DNA of 64,000 bases from Pseudomonadota bacterium (GCA_018896025.1 JAHIND010000010.1:62001-126000); one strand, 5' to 3'; counted from the first letter of the stretch, positions 17,276 to 25,281 are shown. The notes: a model not told the origin generated them from the letters alone. Made by a program: numbers and translations.

Positions 17276-18319
17276 ATGGCAGACAAGGTGAAACTGGCCG
17301 AAAAAGCCCGCGCCGCCGGTTGAGCGGCCAAGATAGGTCCGGGCGACCTGGCCAACATACTCCGGGGATTGCCCCTGGAGAGCCATCCTGATTTGTTGGT
17401 GGGCCTGGGCACTGCCGACGACGCTGGAGTGTTCCGTCTCACCGACGAAATCGCCCTGATCCAAACCCTGGACTTCTTCACCCCCATCGTCAACGACCCC
17501 TATCTCTTCGGGCGCATCGCGGCGGTCAACGCCCTGAGCGACGTGTACGCCATGGGCGGGCGGCCGCTGACCGCCATGAACATCTGCTGCTTCCCGGTCA
17601 AGGACCTGCCGGTGGAGACCTTCCGCGAGATTTTGCGCGGGGGCATGGACGCGGTGCACGAGGCGGGCGCGGTCTTGGCCGGGGGGCACTCGGTGGAGGA
17701 CCCAGAGCTGAAGTACGGGCTCAGCGTCACCGGGGTGGTGCACCCGGAGAAAATCGTGACCAACGCGGGGCTGAGGGCCGGGCAGGTGTTGGTCTTGACC
17801 AAGCCCCTGGGCACCGGGGTGATCGCCACGGCGCTCAAGGCCGGGCTGGCCTCGCCCCAGGCGGTGGAGCAGGCGGTGGCGGTGATGACCGCCCTCAACG
17901 CGCCGGCCGCCGAGGTCATGGCCGCCTGCGGGGTGAGCGGGGCCACGGACATCACCGGCTTCGGGCTCATGGGCCACGCCCTGGAGCTGGCCCAGGGCTC
18001 GGGCGTGGGGATGGTGATCCAGGCGGCTCAGGTGCCCATCATCCCCGAGGCCAGGGACATGGCCTCCATGGGCCTGGTGCCCTTGGGCAGCCATGCCAAC
18101 AAGAATTTCTGCGCCTCCAAGGTGCGCACCCAGGGCCCAGCCCAGGAGATCGTCATGGACCTGTTGGCCGACGCCCAGACCTCCGGGGGCATGCTCATGG
18201 GCCTGGACCCGGACCAGGTGGACACCGCCCTGGCCATGCTGGCCCAGCGGGGCATAAAGGGTGCGGTGATCGGCGAGGTGAAGGCCGAAGATCCCGGCAC
18301 CATCACCGTGGTCTTTTAG
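17276..18319 (+). CDS. selD: selenide, water dikinase SelD, with in-frame UGA (selenocysteine)
   Basis: The 347-residue enzyme makes selenophosphate from selenide and ATP. The frame opened by the ATG at 17276 (GGGAGA upstream) contains TGA at 17321-17323, codon 16, exactly where SelD carries its catalytic Cys or Sec: the context is AAG-U-AAKIGPGD, with the essential Lys four residues later kept. Read as Sec, the protein continues without a break to 18319 and has normal length. The second Cys seen in E. coli SelD (CGC) is Ala here. A start after the TGA (TTG 17369) would remove the active site. Downstream glycine-rich VLAGGHSVED and SGATDITGFGLMGH match the family. Confidence 0.93.
17326..17353 (+). 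promoter_or_regulatory. candidate bacterial SECIS stem-loop for selD
   Basis: Directly 3' of the UGA, GGCCA (17326-17330) pairs with TGGCC (17349-17353) and GGTC (17336-17339) with GACC (17345-17348). The result is a two-part stem with a 5-nt bulge and a G-containing apical loop about 16 nt after the UGA. This fits the loose bacterial SECIS pattern recognised by SelB. Pairing was read by eye. Confidence 0.7.
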
Positions 18320-18343
18320 GCGGGAAAATTTAGGGCCGCCGGT

Positions 18344-18871
18344 TCACCAGTCCAGGGCAAACGCCCCCAGATAGCTTTCCAACGCCTGGCGCGGGCCGGG
18401 CTGCAACTCGGGGCAGTCCCCCGCCCCCACCGCCCCCTGCACCGCCAGAGTGGCGAACACCAGGCAGGTGGGCTGGCCGCAACGGCGGCAACCGGCCTGG
18501 TTGGGCAACAGCTTGAGCACCTCCAGGGGCTGGGGCTGGGGCGCGGACCGGGTGGAGGGCTCTATCTCGGCGCGCTGCTCCCAGACCTGATTTATTTCCC
18601 GTTGCAACCAGGCCAGAATCTTGTCCGCCTCGGCCTCGTCGGCCAGGGCGTTGATGGCGATGCGGTCGTTGTGCACGGTGATGAGCTTGCCGTGCACCCT
18701 AAAGGTCACCGCCGGGGGATCGGTTTGAAAGGAAAAGCCGCCTAGGTAGGCGTTGAGGTACGGTAGGGCCTGGCCCACGTCCTGGTCCAGGTGGGCGATG
18801 CAGTGCACCGACTGGAAGCCGGGGTTGCACTCCGGGCGAAAAATGCGCTTGGTCCAACTTTCGAGCAGCAT
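18344..18871 (-). CDS. 4Fe-4S-cluster domain protein (CODH/ACS gamma-type Fe-S motif)
   Basis: A 175-residue protein. Its C-terminal third has the pattern LLPNQAGCRRCGQPTC followed by a fourth Cys in GAGDCPEL, matching the Fe-S domain found in CODH/acetyl-CoA synthase gamma subunits and related proteins (C-x2-C-x4-C-x16-C). The N-terminal 110 residues have no recognised domain. Its function is not known. It is convergent with selD (25 bp between stops) and could belong to the same redox or selenium neighbourhood, which is inference from position only. Confidence 0.75.
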   Translation of the reverse strand: MLLESWTKRIFRPECNPGFQSVHCIAHLDQDVGQALPYLNAYLGGFSFQTDPPAVTFRVHGKLITVHNDRIAINALADEAEADKILAWLQREINQVWEQRAEIEPSTRSAPQPQPLEVLKLLPNQAGCRRCGQPTCLVFATLAVQGAVGAGDCPELQPGPRQALESYLGAFALDW

Positions 18872-18974
18872 GGCCGCCTCCTATTCCAGCGGGTCCCTGT
18901 TTTCATGGCTAGCAGCAGCGGACCATGGGGTCAAGGACAATCCACTCCGCGGGCGGGCTTGGGCGGCCATGAAA

Positions 18975-19003
18975 GAGGCGGCCCCCATGGGGAGCCGCCT
19001 CGC
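18975..19003 (-). terminator. probable terminator after the uspA-like gene
   Basis: On the minus strand a GAGGCGGC...GCCGCCTC stem with an inner CCCC/GGGG pairing is followed by TTTC. It is stable but has a short T-tract. The rest of 18872-19023 shows nothing coding. Confidence 0.55.
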
Positions 19004-19023
19004 GCTGGAACGTGGGTATGTTT

Positions 19024-19473
19024 CTAGTCGGCCGCCGCCCGGCGCACCACCAAACAGGCGCAGGAGGCCCGGCGGCTGACCCGCTCGGCGGTGGAGCCCA
19101 AAAGCACCAGGCCCACCCCGCTGAGGCCCTCGGCCCCCATGACCACCAGGTCGGCCCCGAATTCATTCAGCTCATCCAAAATCTCGATGCTGGGCAGGCC
19201 CCGCCTAAGGCGCACCTCCACCGGATAGCCGTCGGTGCGCTCCAGGTAGCGCTCCCGCATCTCCCGCCCCAGGCGCTCCTTGAGCTCCTCTTTGCTCAGG
19301 CGGCGGGCGGCGCGGGGGGTTTCGCCGGGCACCACCGGAGCGCCCGAGTGCACCACGTGCAACAAGCTCAGGCGGGCCTGGTTATCCCTGGCCAAACCCA
19401 AGGCGGTGTCAAAGGCCTCCATGGCCTGGGGGCTGAAGTCCAGGCAACAGACTATGTGCTTGTACAGAGCCAA
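19024..19473 (-). CDS. universal stress protein, UspA family
   Basis: A 149-residue single-domain Usp. It begins with the usual hydrophobic strand and Asp (IVCCLDFSPQA) and has the ATP-binding signature GxxGx9GS (GAEGLSGVGLVLLGS, about residues 115-130), so it should bind ATP. The start is a TTG at 19473 placed directly after the stop of the TetR gene with no gap, so translation is likely coupled to tetR. Usp proteins respond to stress or growth arrest; no partner is evident beyond the regulator. Confidence 0.85.
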   Translation of the reverse strand: MALYKHIVCCLDFSPQAMEAFDTALGLARDNQARLSLLHVVHSGAPVVPGETPRAARRLSKEELKERLGREMRERYLERTDGYPVEVRLRRGLPSIEILDELNEFGADLVVMGAEGLSGVGLVLLGSTAERVSRRASCACLVVRRAAAD

Positions 19474-20085
19474 TTAAACCCTGACCATGGCCGCGAACAA
19501 GTCTTGCTGGCGGACGAGGAACTTCTCGAAGCTAAGCTCGCGCTTCTTGAAATGCCAGCGCTTGAGGGCCCAGCTATGCCCGGCCATTACGATGTCGTAG
19601 GCGGCCAGGTCGGTGTCCATCACCCGGAACTCGCCGGAGGCCACACCGTCGTCTAGGATGGCCTTGAACACCTCCACCACGTCGATTTCCAGCTGCATGA
19701 TGCGCTTGCGCCCGGCTTGGTCCAGGGTAAGCGAATCGCGGTAGACCAGGGTCACCTTGGCCGCATCGGTCTCCACCACCCGGTAGAACTGGGTTATGGC
19801 CTCCAGCAGGCGGTCCAGGGCCGGGGCGCCCTCCACCACGCTGGTCATCACTCCCTTGCAAAACTTGGCCTGCAGGCGCTCCATGATCAGCAGCATGATG
19901 TCGGCGGGCTTCTTCACGAACTGGTAGGCCACCGGCACACTGAGGCCCGAGGCCACGGCGATGTCCTCCACCGAGGCCGAGCGGCCCTTCTTTTCATACA
20001 GCCGGGCCGCAGCCTCGGCCACGCGGTCGCGCATCTGCTCCAGTTCCTTATCGCCGCCCTTGTCAACCGGCTTGCATTCCACCAT
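19474..20085 (-). CDS. TetR-family transcriptional regulator
   Basis: A 203-residue protein with a TetR helix-turn-helix (SVEDIAVASGLSVPVAYQFV, about residues 38-57) and an all-helical ligand domain. The usual phenylalanine or tyrosine around turn helix 3 is present as AYQF. The ATG at 20085 has AGGAGG 6 bp upstream. It forms a two-gene unit with the uspA-like gene, so it may control its own operon. The AT-rich stretch at 20110-20135 is the probable promoter region. Ligand unknown. Confidence 0.85.
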   Translation of the reverse strand: MVECKPVDKGGDKELEQMRDRVAEAAARLYEKKGRSASVEDIAVASGLSVPVAYQFVKKPADIMLLIMERLQAKFCKGVMTSVVEGAPALDRLLEAITQFYRVVETDAAKVTLVYRDSLTLDQAGRKRIMQLEIDVVEVFKAILDDGVASGEFRVMDTDLAAYDIVMAGHSWALKRWHFKKRELSFEKFLVRQQDLFAAMVRV

Positions 20086-20156
20086 CTCAGCCTCCTGTAT
20101 GGATAAGGGACCTCATATTTTGATTATATTCCCAAACGCTTCCGGCGCGGGCCATT

Positions 20157-20390
20157 TTAGACCGTGGCCAGCAGGTGTTTGAGCCTGTCCGAGCCCAGGC
20201 CGGTTTCCCTGGCTATGGCCGCCAGGGTCCCCTTGGCTATTTCATGGTGTTCAGGCACGGTGAGCCTGCGGTGGGGGGGCCGGGCGCGGCGCAGCACTAC
20301 GTGGCTGCCCTTTTGGTGGCTGGGCTCATAGCCCACCTCGGCCAGGGCCTTGATGACCTCGCGCCCCGATACCACCGGCCAGCCGTTCAC
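20157..20390 (-). CDS. hicA: HicA-type mRNA interferase toxin
   Basis: A 77-residue protein with the HicA double-stranded RNA-binding-like fold: VSGREVIKALAEVGY, then the conserved QKGSHVVLRR with the catalytic-type His, then TVPEHHEIAKGTLAAIARETGL. HicA toxins cleave mRNA and are blocked by HicB. The start is a GTG at 20390 that overlaps the HicB stop (GTGA), which keeps the family length; the open frame further upstream is a shadow. The order is antitoxin first, then toxin. It is the last gene of the glycosyltransferase operon. Confidence 0.82.
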   Translation of the reverse strand: MNGWPVVSGREVIKALAEVGYEPSHQKGSHVVLRRARPPHRRLTVPEHHEIAKGTLAAIARETGLGSDRLKHLLATV

Positions 20391-20593
20391 GAGTTTTGCT
20401 CCGGTCCCAGGCAGTCGGCCAGCTTCTCGCCCCGGAGTTCCAGGCACTCATGAAAGGCCTCCACGGCCTCGGCCAGGTTGGCGGCCGCCTCCTCCTGGGT
20501 GGCTCCCTGGCTGATGCAACCGGGCAGGCCGGGGCAAAAGGCCACCCACACCCCGTCCTGGTCCTGCTCAAAAACCATCCGCGGCTTGTTCAT
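20387..20593 (-). CDS. hicB: HicB-type antitoxin
   Basis: A 68-residue protein with the HicB partial RNase H fold (GVWVAFCPGLPGCISQGAT, then EEAAANLAEAVEAFHE). It is the minimal form without a C-terminal DNA-binding domain, so autoregulation by this protein alone is doubtful. It overlaps hicA by 4 bp. The ATG at 20593 lies 9 bp after the stop of the preceding hypothetical gene, so it is probably cotranscribed with it. Confidence 0.82.
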   Translation of the reverse strand: MNKPRMVFEQDQDGVWVAFCPGLPGCISQGATQEEAAANLAEAVEAFHECLELRGEKLADCLGPEQNS

Positions 20594-20601
20594 GCCTGAC
20601 C

Positions 20602-20937
20602 TCAGGGGGACAGAAACACCTGGTCCCCAAAACTTTCTTTCAGCGCGCCTTGCAGGCCTTGGGCCTGCTCTGGCCCCTGGAACTCCACCATCAGTTCGCC
20701 GCCGTCGCCCACCACCAAGCGGCCGAAGCGCTCCACCACCGGCTGGATATCACCGGGGTCCTCGGTCCACCAGCCCTTGGTGCGGCGCAGCAGCTCGGAG
20801 CCCTTGAGGCGGCGGGGGGTCACCAGGTCGATGTCGCGGAACCAGGCGTCCCAGCCGATCTGGGCCGGGGCGCGGAGCACCGGGCTCACCGGGTCGTGGT
20901 AGATGCGGCAGCGGCCGAACAGGCGGTAGCGGATCAC
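20602..20937 (-). CDS. hypothetical protein
   Basis: A 111-residue protein not recognised. It has no membrane segment; notable are an N-terminal Arg/Tyr-rich stretch (IRYRLFGRCRIYHD), two Trp-rich patches (WDAWF, GWW) and a C-terminal beta-rich half. It starts with a GTG at 20937 overlapping the stop of the next upstream gene (GTGA). Position in a tightly coupled glycosyltransferase operon suggests a shared pathway, but no function can be given. Confidence 0.6.
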   Translation of the reverse strand: MIRYRLFGRCRIYHDPVSPVLRAPAQIGWDAWFRDIDLVTPRRLKGSELLRRTKGWWTEDPGDIQPVVERFGRLVVGDGGELMVEFQGPEQAQGLQGALKESFGDQVFLSP

Positions 20938-21272
20938 GAGCCCGCCTCCCCCAGCACCCGATCCAGGGCCGGGTCCACGGGCAACTCGCCGGGCGGCACC
21001 GGGCGGCCCGCCTGGGTCATGGCTCGGCCCAGGGCCAAGAGGTAGAGCCGGGCGGCCTGCTCCGGCCCAGCCGCCAGCCCCTGGGCGGCGGCCCGGGGCC
21101 AGGCGGCCTGGAACCGGCGCAGGGCCCCCTCCCGCCAGGCGCGCCGCTCCGGCTCCAGGGCGGAGACGCCCAGGCGGGCCAAGAGCTCGGCCTGGGCCGC
21201 CTCGATGGCCGCGAAGACCCGGCGCATGGCCCGCACCGAGGGGTCGGCCCCAAAGGTGTCCGGTTGGCTCAC
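20934..21272 (-). CDS. hypothetical alpha-helical protein
   Basis: A 112-residue protein not recognised. It is mostly alpha-helical and Ala/Arg-rich, with a Pro-rich stretch near the end (RPVPPGELPVDPALD). The GTG start at 21272 overlaps the glycosyltransferase stop (GTGA), and its own stop overlaps the next gene in the same way, so three genes in a row are translationally coupled. This coupling is the main evidence that it is real. Confidence 0.55.
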   Translation of the reverse strand: MSQPDTFGADPSVRAMRRVFAAIEAAQAELLARLGVSALEPERRAWREGALRRFQAAWPRAAAQGLAAGPEQAARLYLLALGRAMTQAGRPVPPGELPVDPALDRVLGEAGS

Positions 21273-22441
21273 GCCGCCTCCCGCTCCAAAACCTGTTGGT
21301 AGATTTCCCCCAAACGCTCCATCAAATCTTCCCGCTTCATGTGCCTGGCCACCCAGGACCGCCCTGCCCGCCCCATGCGCCGGGCCTGATCGGGATCGGC
21401 GGCCAGGGCGTCGGCCGCTTGGGCCAGGGCCGAGGCATCGCCGGGCGGCACCAGAAAGCCGTGCTCGCCGTGGCAGAGCCACTCGGCCACCCCGCCCACA
21501 TTGGTCCCCACCACCGGGGTGCCCTGGGCCAGGGCCTCCAGGCCCACGATGCCCCAGGGCTCGGCCCACAGGCTGGGCAGCCACAGGCTGAGCGCGCCGG
21601 ACAAAAGACGGCTCATCCTAGCACGATCGGCCCAGCCTTCAAAGAGCAGCCTGGAGCCCGAAGCCTGGGCCGCCTGGGCCAATTCCCCGGCCAGGGGGCC
21701 GTCGCCCGCGATGCGCAAGGGCACGGGATGCTTGAGCAACTTTGCGGCTTCCAGGGCCTGGGCCATGCCCTTGCGCCCCACCAAGCGCCCGGCCAGCAGG
21801 TGGTAGCCCCGTTCCCGGCCCGGCGCGGCGGGCGGGAGGTCCACCGGAGGGGGCAGGACGCGGACGCGCTCCGGGCCCACCCCCGCCAGGGCCAACTCCC
21901 GGGCCATGTAGCGGCTGAGCACCAGCACCAGGGCCATGCCCCCCAGGGCGGCCAGGCGGCGGCGAGTCAGATCCAGCATGCGCCGCCCGTAGTCGGGCTG
22001 GTCAAAGCAGGCCAGGCAGGCCAGGCCCAGGGATTCGGCGCAGGGCTGGCCGTCCGGGGTCAGCTTGCCCCGGCCGGGGCAGAACAGGCGGTGGTCCTGC
22101 ACGGTCATCACCGTGGGGGCGGCATGGGCGGCCAGCTCCAGCAAGGCCGGGTCCATGAGGTTGTGCACGTGGATCAGCTCGGGCGAGAAATCGGCGATGG
22201 CCGAGGCCAGGCGGCGCTGGGCGGCCTTTTCCCCCCGCTTTCGCAGGCCCCGGCGGGCCAGGCCCTTGACCCTGAGCCAGGGGCCCACCTCCCCGCGCTC
22301 GCCCTCGGGTAGGGAGCCGTCGTCAAAACCCACCGCCAGCAGGGTGTGGTAGTGCCCTTGCTGGTGCTTGAGCAGGCTGAGCAGGTGGCGCTCCGCCCCG
22401 CCCCGGGCGGACAGGCGCTCATGTAGGTGCATCAGACGCAT
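21269..22441 (-). CDS. glycosyltransferase family 4
   Basis: A 390-residue GT-B glycosyltransferase. The N-terminal acceptor domain begins with ERLSARGGAERHL and contains a Cys-rich insert (HRLFCPGRGKL, about residue 125, and SLGLACLACFDQ). The C-terminal domain carries the nucleotide-sugar site with the E-x7-E motif (AEPWGIVGLEALAQG, about residue 290). It probably adds a sugar to a cell-surface or envelope glycan; donor unknown. The ATG at 22441 follows GGAGAG. First gene of an operon with two hypothetical genes and hicBA. Confidence 0.88.
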   Translation of the reverse strand: MRLMHLHERLSARGGAERHLLSLLKHQQGHYHTLLAVGFDDGSLPEGERGEVGPWLRVKGLARRGLRKRGEKAAQRRLASAIADFSPELIHVHNLMDPALLELAAHAAPTVMTVQDHRLFCPGRGKLTPDGQPCAESLGLACLACFDQPDYGRRMLDLTRRRLAALGGMALVLVLSRYMARELALAGVGPERVRVLPPPVDLPPAAPGRERGYHLLAGRLVGRKGMAQALEAAKLLKHPVPLRIAGDGPLAGELAQAAQASGSRLLFEGWADRARMSRLLSGALSLWLPSLWAEPWGIVGLEALAQGTPVVGTNVGGVAEWLCHGEHGFLVPPGDASALAQAADALAADPDQARRMGRAGRSWVARHMKREDLMERLGEIYQQVLEREAA

Positions 22442-22578
22442 GGCTCTCCGGCTTTGCGGCCAATGGCCGGGCTCTGGGCCCCGGCGGGCATGCCCGGGGT
22501 CAAAGCTAGGAATTACAAACCCTTATAACCCGCCAGCGCCCCGAGAACAAGCCTTACATAATTGTAAGCTGAACCCGG

Positions 22579-22607
22579 TTGACGGTAAATTATATTTTCT
22601 TTGTAAT
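22579..22607 (+). promoter_or_regulatory. candidate promoter for nrdD
   Basis: TTGACG (22579-22584), a 17-bp AT-rich spacer and TGTAAT (22602-22607) lie in an AT-rich island within the 499-bp gap between the divergent glycosyltransferase and nrdD. The rest of 22442-22578 holds the divergent upstream region and a CTTACA..TGTAAG inverted repeat (22552-22567). A further perfect 7-bp inverted repeat TATCTTG/CAAGATA sits at 22684-22702. Both could be operators. No NrdR box was recognised. Confidence 0.5.
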
Positions 22608-22702
22608 GGCAAATAGTTATATGGCTATTGATATTGGTTACTGATGCTTTGCTAAAAATCCAAATTGAGGGTTGACTCCACCATATCTTGTGGGTCAAGA
22701 TA

Positions 22703-22940
22703 AGGTCCGTACAACATAGCGGGTGCGAGGCGGCCTTTGGGAGCCGCTGAATTTCGGGAGGAACTCGGTGAGGCAACCTGGTGAAAAAACTGGCATCCGC
22801 CGACCGACCCCCGAAGCGGGCCCAATGGACGATATGCAGGCGAAGGACATGGCCAGAATAGCACCTGACATCTCCTTCGGCAAACCCAGTTCCGGGTGGT
22901 CCGCTAGGTAACAGTGGCCCCTGACGGCAGGAGAAAATAG
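22703..22940 (+). promoter_or_regulatory. structured leader of nrdD, candidate cis-regulatory RNA
   Basis: The GC-rich stretch between the candidate promoter and nrdD folds by eye into a closed domain: GGTGC (about 22722) with GCACC (about 22861), enclosing GCGGC/GCCGC and further short stems, then CCCAGTTCCGGG near 22885. It has no supported open frame. The class is unknown; some elements recall cobalamin riboswitches, but the B12 box is absent. Confidence 0.45.
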
Positions 22941-25082
22941 ATGGCCGAGCTCAAGGTAGTGGAAGGCAGCAAAAAGGATCCCATCCTCAGCTCCGAAACC
23001 ACTGACATGGCCCTTTTTGTGCGCACCAGCGCCGAGGAGATGGACTCCTGGGACCGGGCGCGCATCGAAGAGGCCCTGATCCGGGAGACCCAGCTTGACG
23101 ACATCACCGCCAAGGAAATCTCCACCGAGGTGGAGCAGCAGATTTCCAAGGCGGGCATCAAGATGGTCACCGCCCCCCTGATTCGTGAGCTGGTCAACAC
23201 CAAGCTCATCGAGCGGGGCCTGGAGCACGAGCGCCTCCGGCACACCCGTTTGGGCGTGCCGCTGTACGACGTGGACAACATGCTGCGCCTGCCCAACAAG
23301 GAGAACGCCAACGTTCCCCATGGGCCAGAGGCCACCAACCTCACCCTGGCCGAGAGCATCAAGAAGGAATACGCCCTGATCAGCGTGTTCAGCCAGGAAG
23401 TGGGCGACGCCCACATGCGCGGGGATCTGCACCTGCACGACCTGGGCTTCGTGGACCGACCCTACTGCTCCGGCCAGAGCCTGGAATACATCAAGAAATA
23501 CGGCCTGAACCTGCCGGCCAGCCTGGCCTTGGCCAAACCGGCCAAGCATCCCGAGGTGCTTCTGGCCCACATGGTCAAGTTCGCGGCCGCCCTGCAGTCC
23601 AACTTCGCCGGGGCCATCGGCTGGGACGCGGTGAACCTGTTCTTCGCGCCCTACCTGGAAGGCCTGAGCGACAAGGCGGTCAAGCAGTTGGCCCAGATAC
23701 TCATCTTCGAGTTCAGCCAGCAGGCGGTGGCCCGGGGAGGCCAGGCCATCTTCACCGACATCAACCTGTACTGGGAAGTCCCCAAGCACTTTGAGGATGT
23801 ACCGGCCATCGGACCCAACGGCGAGTACACCGGCAAGACCTACGCCGAGTACGAGAAAGAGGCCCAGCGCTTCGTGTGGAAGCTCTTTGAGGTCTACAAG
23901 GAAGGCGACGGCGCGGGCCGCCCCTTCTTCTTCCCCAAGCCCTTGGTGCACATCACCGAGAAGTTCTTCCAGACCGAAGGCCACATGGACTTTTTGCACC
24001 ACATCTGCGACGTGGCCGCGGACAAGGGCAACACCTACTTCGTCTTCGACCGGGGCGAGACCGCCAAGATCTCCGAGTGCTGCCGCCTTTCCTTCAAGCT
24101 GGAAAAGAGCGACATCGACGACGCCAAGACCCCCTGGAAGATGCGCTACAGCGCCCTGCAGAACGTGACCATCAACCTGCCGCGCATCGCCTACGAGGCC
24201 GCCGGGGACGACACCAAGCTGTTCCAGATCCTGCGCCAGCGGGTGCGCCTGGCGGCCCAGGCCCATCTGCAAAAGAAAAAGTTCATCGAGCGCCTGCTGA
24301 GCTTCGGCAACCAGGGCCCCTTGGCTCTGTTGGCCATGGAGCTGGACGGCACGCCCTACCTCAGGATGCACCGGGTCACCTACCTCATCGGCATGGTGGG
24401 GCTCAACGAGATGGTGATCGAGCACCTGGGCCAGGAGCTGCACGAGTCCGAGGAGGCCATGAAGTTCGGCCTGAAGATCATCGCCCAGATGAAGTACCTG
24501 TGCGACGAATACGCCGAGCGCGAGGGCATGCGCTTCGTGCTGGAGCAGACCCCGGCCGAGTCCACCGCCTACCGCTTCGCCAAGCTGGACCTCAAGCACT
24601 TTGCCGACAAGGCCAAGCACGCGGTCAAGGGCGACCTGTTCACCGGCGAGGTGTACTACACCAACTCCACCCTGTTCAACGTGGCCAGCCACACCAACCC
24701 CATCGAGCGGGTCAAGCTGGAAGGGCGCTTCCATCCCCTCATCGAGGCCGGAGCCATCACCCACGTGTGGCTGGGCGAGCAGCGCCCCTCCAAGGAGTCC
24801 ATGGCCAACTTCGTCATCAAAATCTTCCGCGAGACCAAGAACGACCAGGTGGCCTTCAGCCCCGAGTTCTCCTGCTGCAAGACCTGCCAGCAGAACCACC
24901 GGGGTCTGTTGGACACCTGCCCCTCCTGCGGCAGCGACCAGATAGACCACATCACCCGCATCACCGGCTACTTCACTCGCGTCTCCTCCTGGAACAAGGG
25001 CAAGCTGGGCGAGCTGCGGGACCGCTGGCGCAACCAGGGCTTCTTCTCGGCCCCGCCGCAGGACGAGGCCAAGGTCGGTTAA
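22941..25082 (+). CDS. nrdD: anaerobic (class III) ribonucleoside-triphosphate reductase
   Basis: The 713-residue glycyl-radical enzyme makes deoxynucleotides under anoxia. An N-terminal ATP-cone-like region (about 1-95) precedes the ten-stranded barrel. Near the C terminus are the zinc site (Cys646, Cys649, Cys660, Cys663 in two CxxC pairs) and the glycyl radical motif RITGYF with Gly676. The sequence resembles NrdD forms that lack the formate-type active site and use a redoxin; the redoxin-like gene next door agrees. The ATG at 22941 follows CAGGAG. Activation requires NrdG, encoded two genes downstream. Confidence 0.95.
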   Translation: MAELKVVEGSKKDPILSSETTDMALFVRTSAEEMDSWDRARIEEALIRETQLDDITAKEISTEVEQQISKAGIKMVTAPLIRELVNTKLIERGLEHERLRHTRLGVPLYDVDNMLRLPNKENANVPHGPEATNLTLAESIKKEYALISVFSQEVGDAHMRGDLHLHDLGFVDRPYCSGQSLEYIKKYGLNLPASLALAKPAKHPEVLLAHMVKFAAALQSNFAGAIGWDAVNLFFAPYLEGLSDKAVKQLAQILIFEFSQQAVARGGQAIFTDINLYWEVPKHFEDVPAIGPNGEYTGKTYAEYEKEAQRFVWKLFEVYKEGDGAGRPFFFPKPLVHITEKFFQTEGHMDFLHHICDVAADKGNTYFVFDRGETAKISECCRLSFKLEKSDIDDAKTPWKMRYSALQNVTINLPRIAYEAAGDDTKLFQILRQRVRLAAQAHLQKKKFIERLLSFGNQGPLALLAMELDGTPYLRMHRVTYLIGMVGLNEMVIEHLGQELHESEEAMKFGLKIIAQMKYLCDEYAEREGMRFVLEQTPAESTAYRFAKLDLKHFADKAKHAVKGDLFTGEVYYTNSTLFNVASHTNPIERVKLEGRFHPLIEAGAITHVWLGEQRPSKESMANFVIKIFRETKNDQVAFSPEFSCCKTCQQNHRGLLDTCPSCGSDQIDHITRITGYFTRVSSWNKGKLGELRDRWRNQGFFSAPPQDEAKVG

Positions 25083-25132
25083 ATCGAGGATGATTAATGA
25101 AGGCGACTTCAAACCACCGCCCAACTCGCAGG

Positions 25133-25247
25133 GAAATTTTCCCGCGTGCCGGTCAGGCCGCAGGCCTGAGCCAGCGCGGGGAAATTTCGCGGAGTTTTTT
25201 GGGAGGGGGTTTGGGGGAGGCCTTTTTTGCAAAAAAGGGCTCCCCCA
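25133..25247. repeat. compound double-hairpin intergenic repeat, copy A
   Basis: First hairpin 25133-25188: GAAATTTTCCCGCG pairs with CGCGGGGAAATTTC, enclosing a perfect TCAGGCC/GGCCTGA stem. After 2 nt comes GGAGTTTTTTGGGAGGGGG and a second hairpin (25212-25247): an arm of G-tract plus T6 mirrored by A6 plus C-tract. The same architecture occurs inverted at 28396-28510. It separates nrdD from the redoxin gene. Confidence 0.75.
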
Positions 25248-25281
25248 TGCAAGCCCTAACCCTAATAGGAGGGTCTGACGT

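Noticed and set aside
17369..18319. selD starting at TTG 17369 as an ordinary gene
   Set aside because: It would lack the catalytic Cys/Sec and Lys region; the upstream frame with in-frame UGA is homologous to SelD.
22723..22911. 62-codon open frame in the nrdD leader
   Set aside because: No ribosome site, no similarity, and it overlaps the structured leader.
22703..22940. nrdD leader as a cobalamin riboswitch
   Set aside because: GGTGC and a GGTGA-like segment are present, but the conserved B12 box and the characteristic GGGAA..CCGGTGAAA..TCCGG core could not be found.
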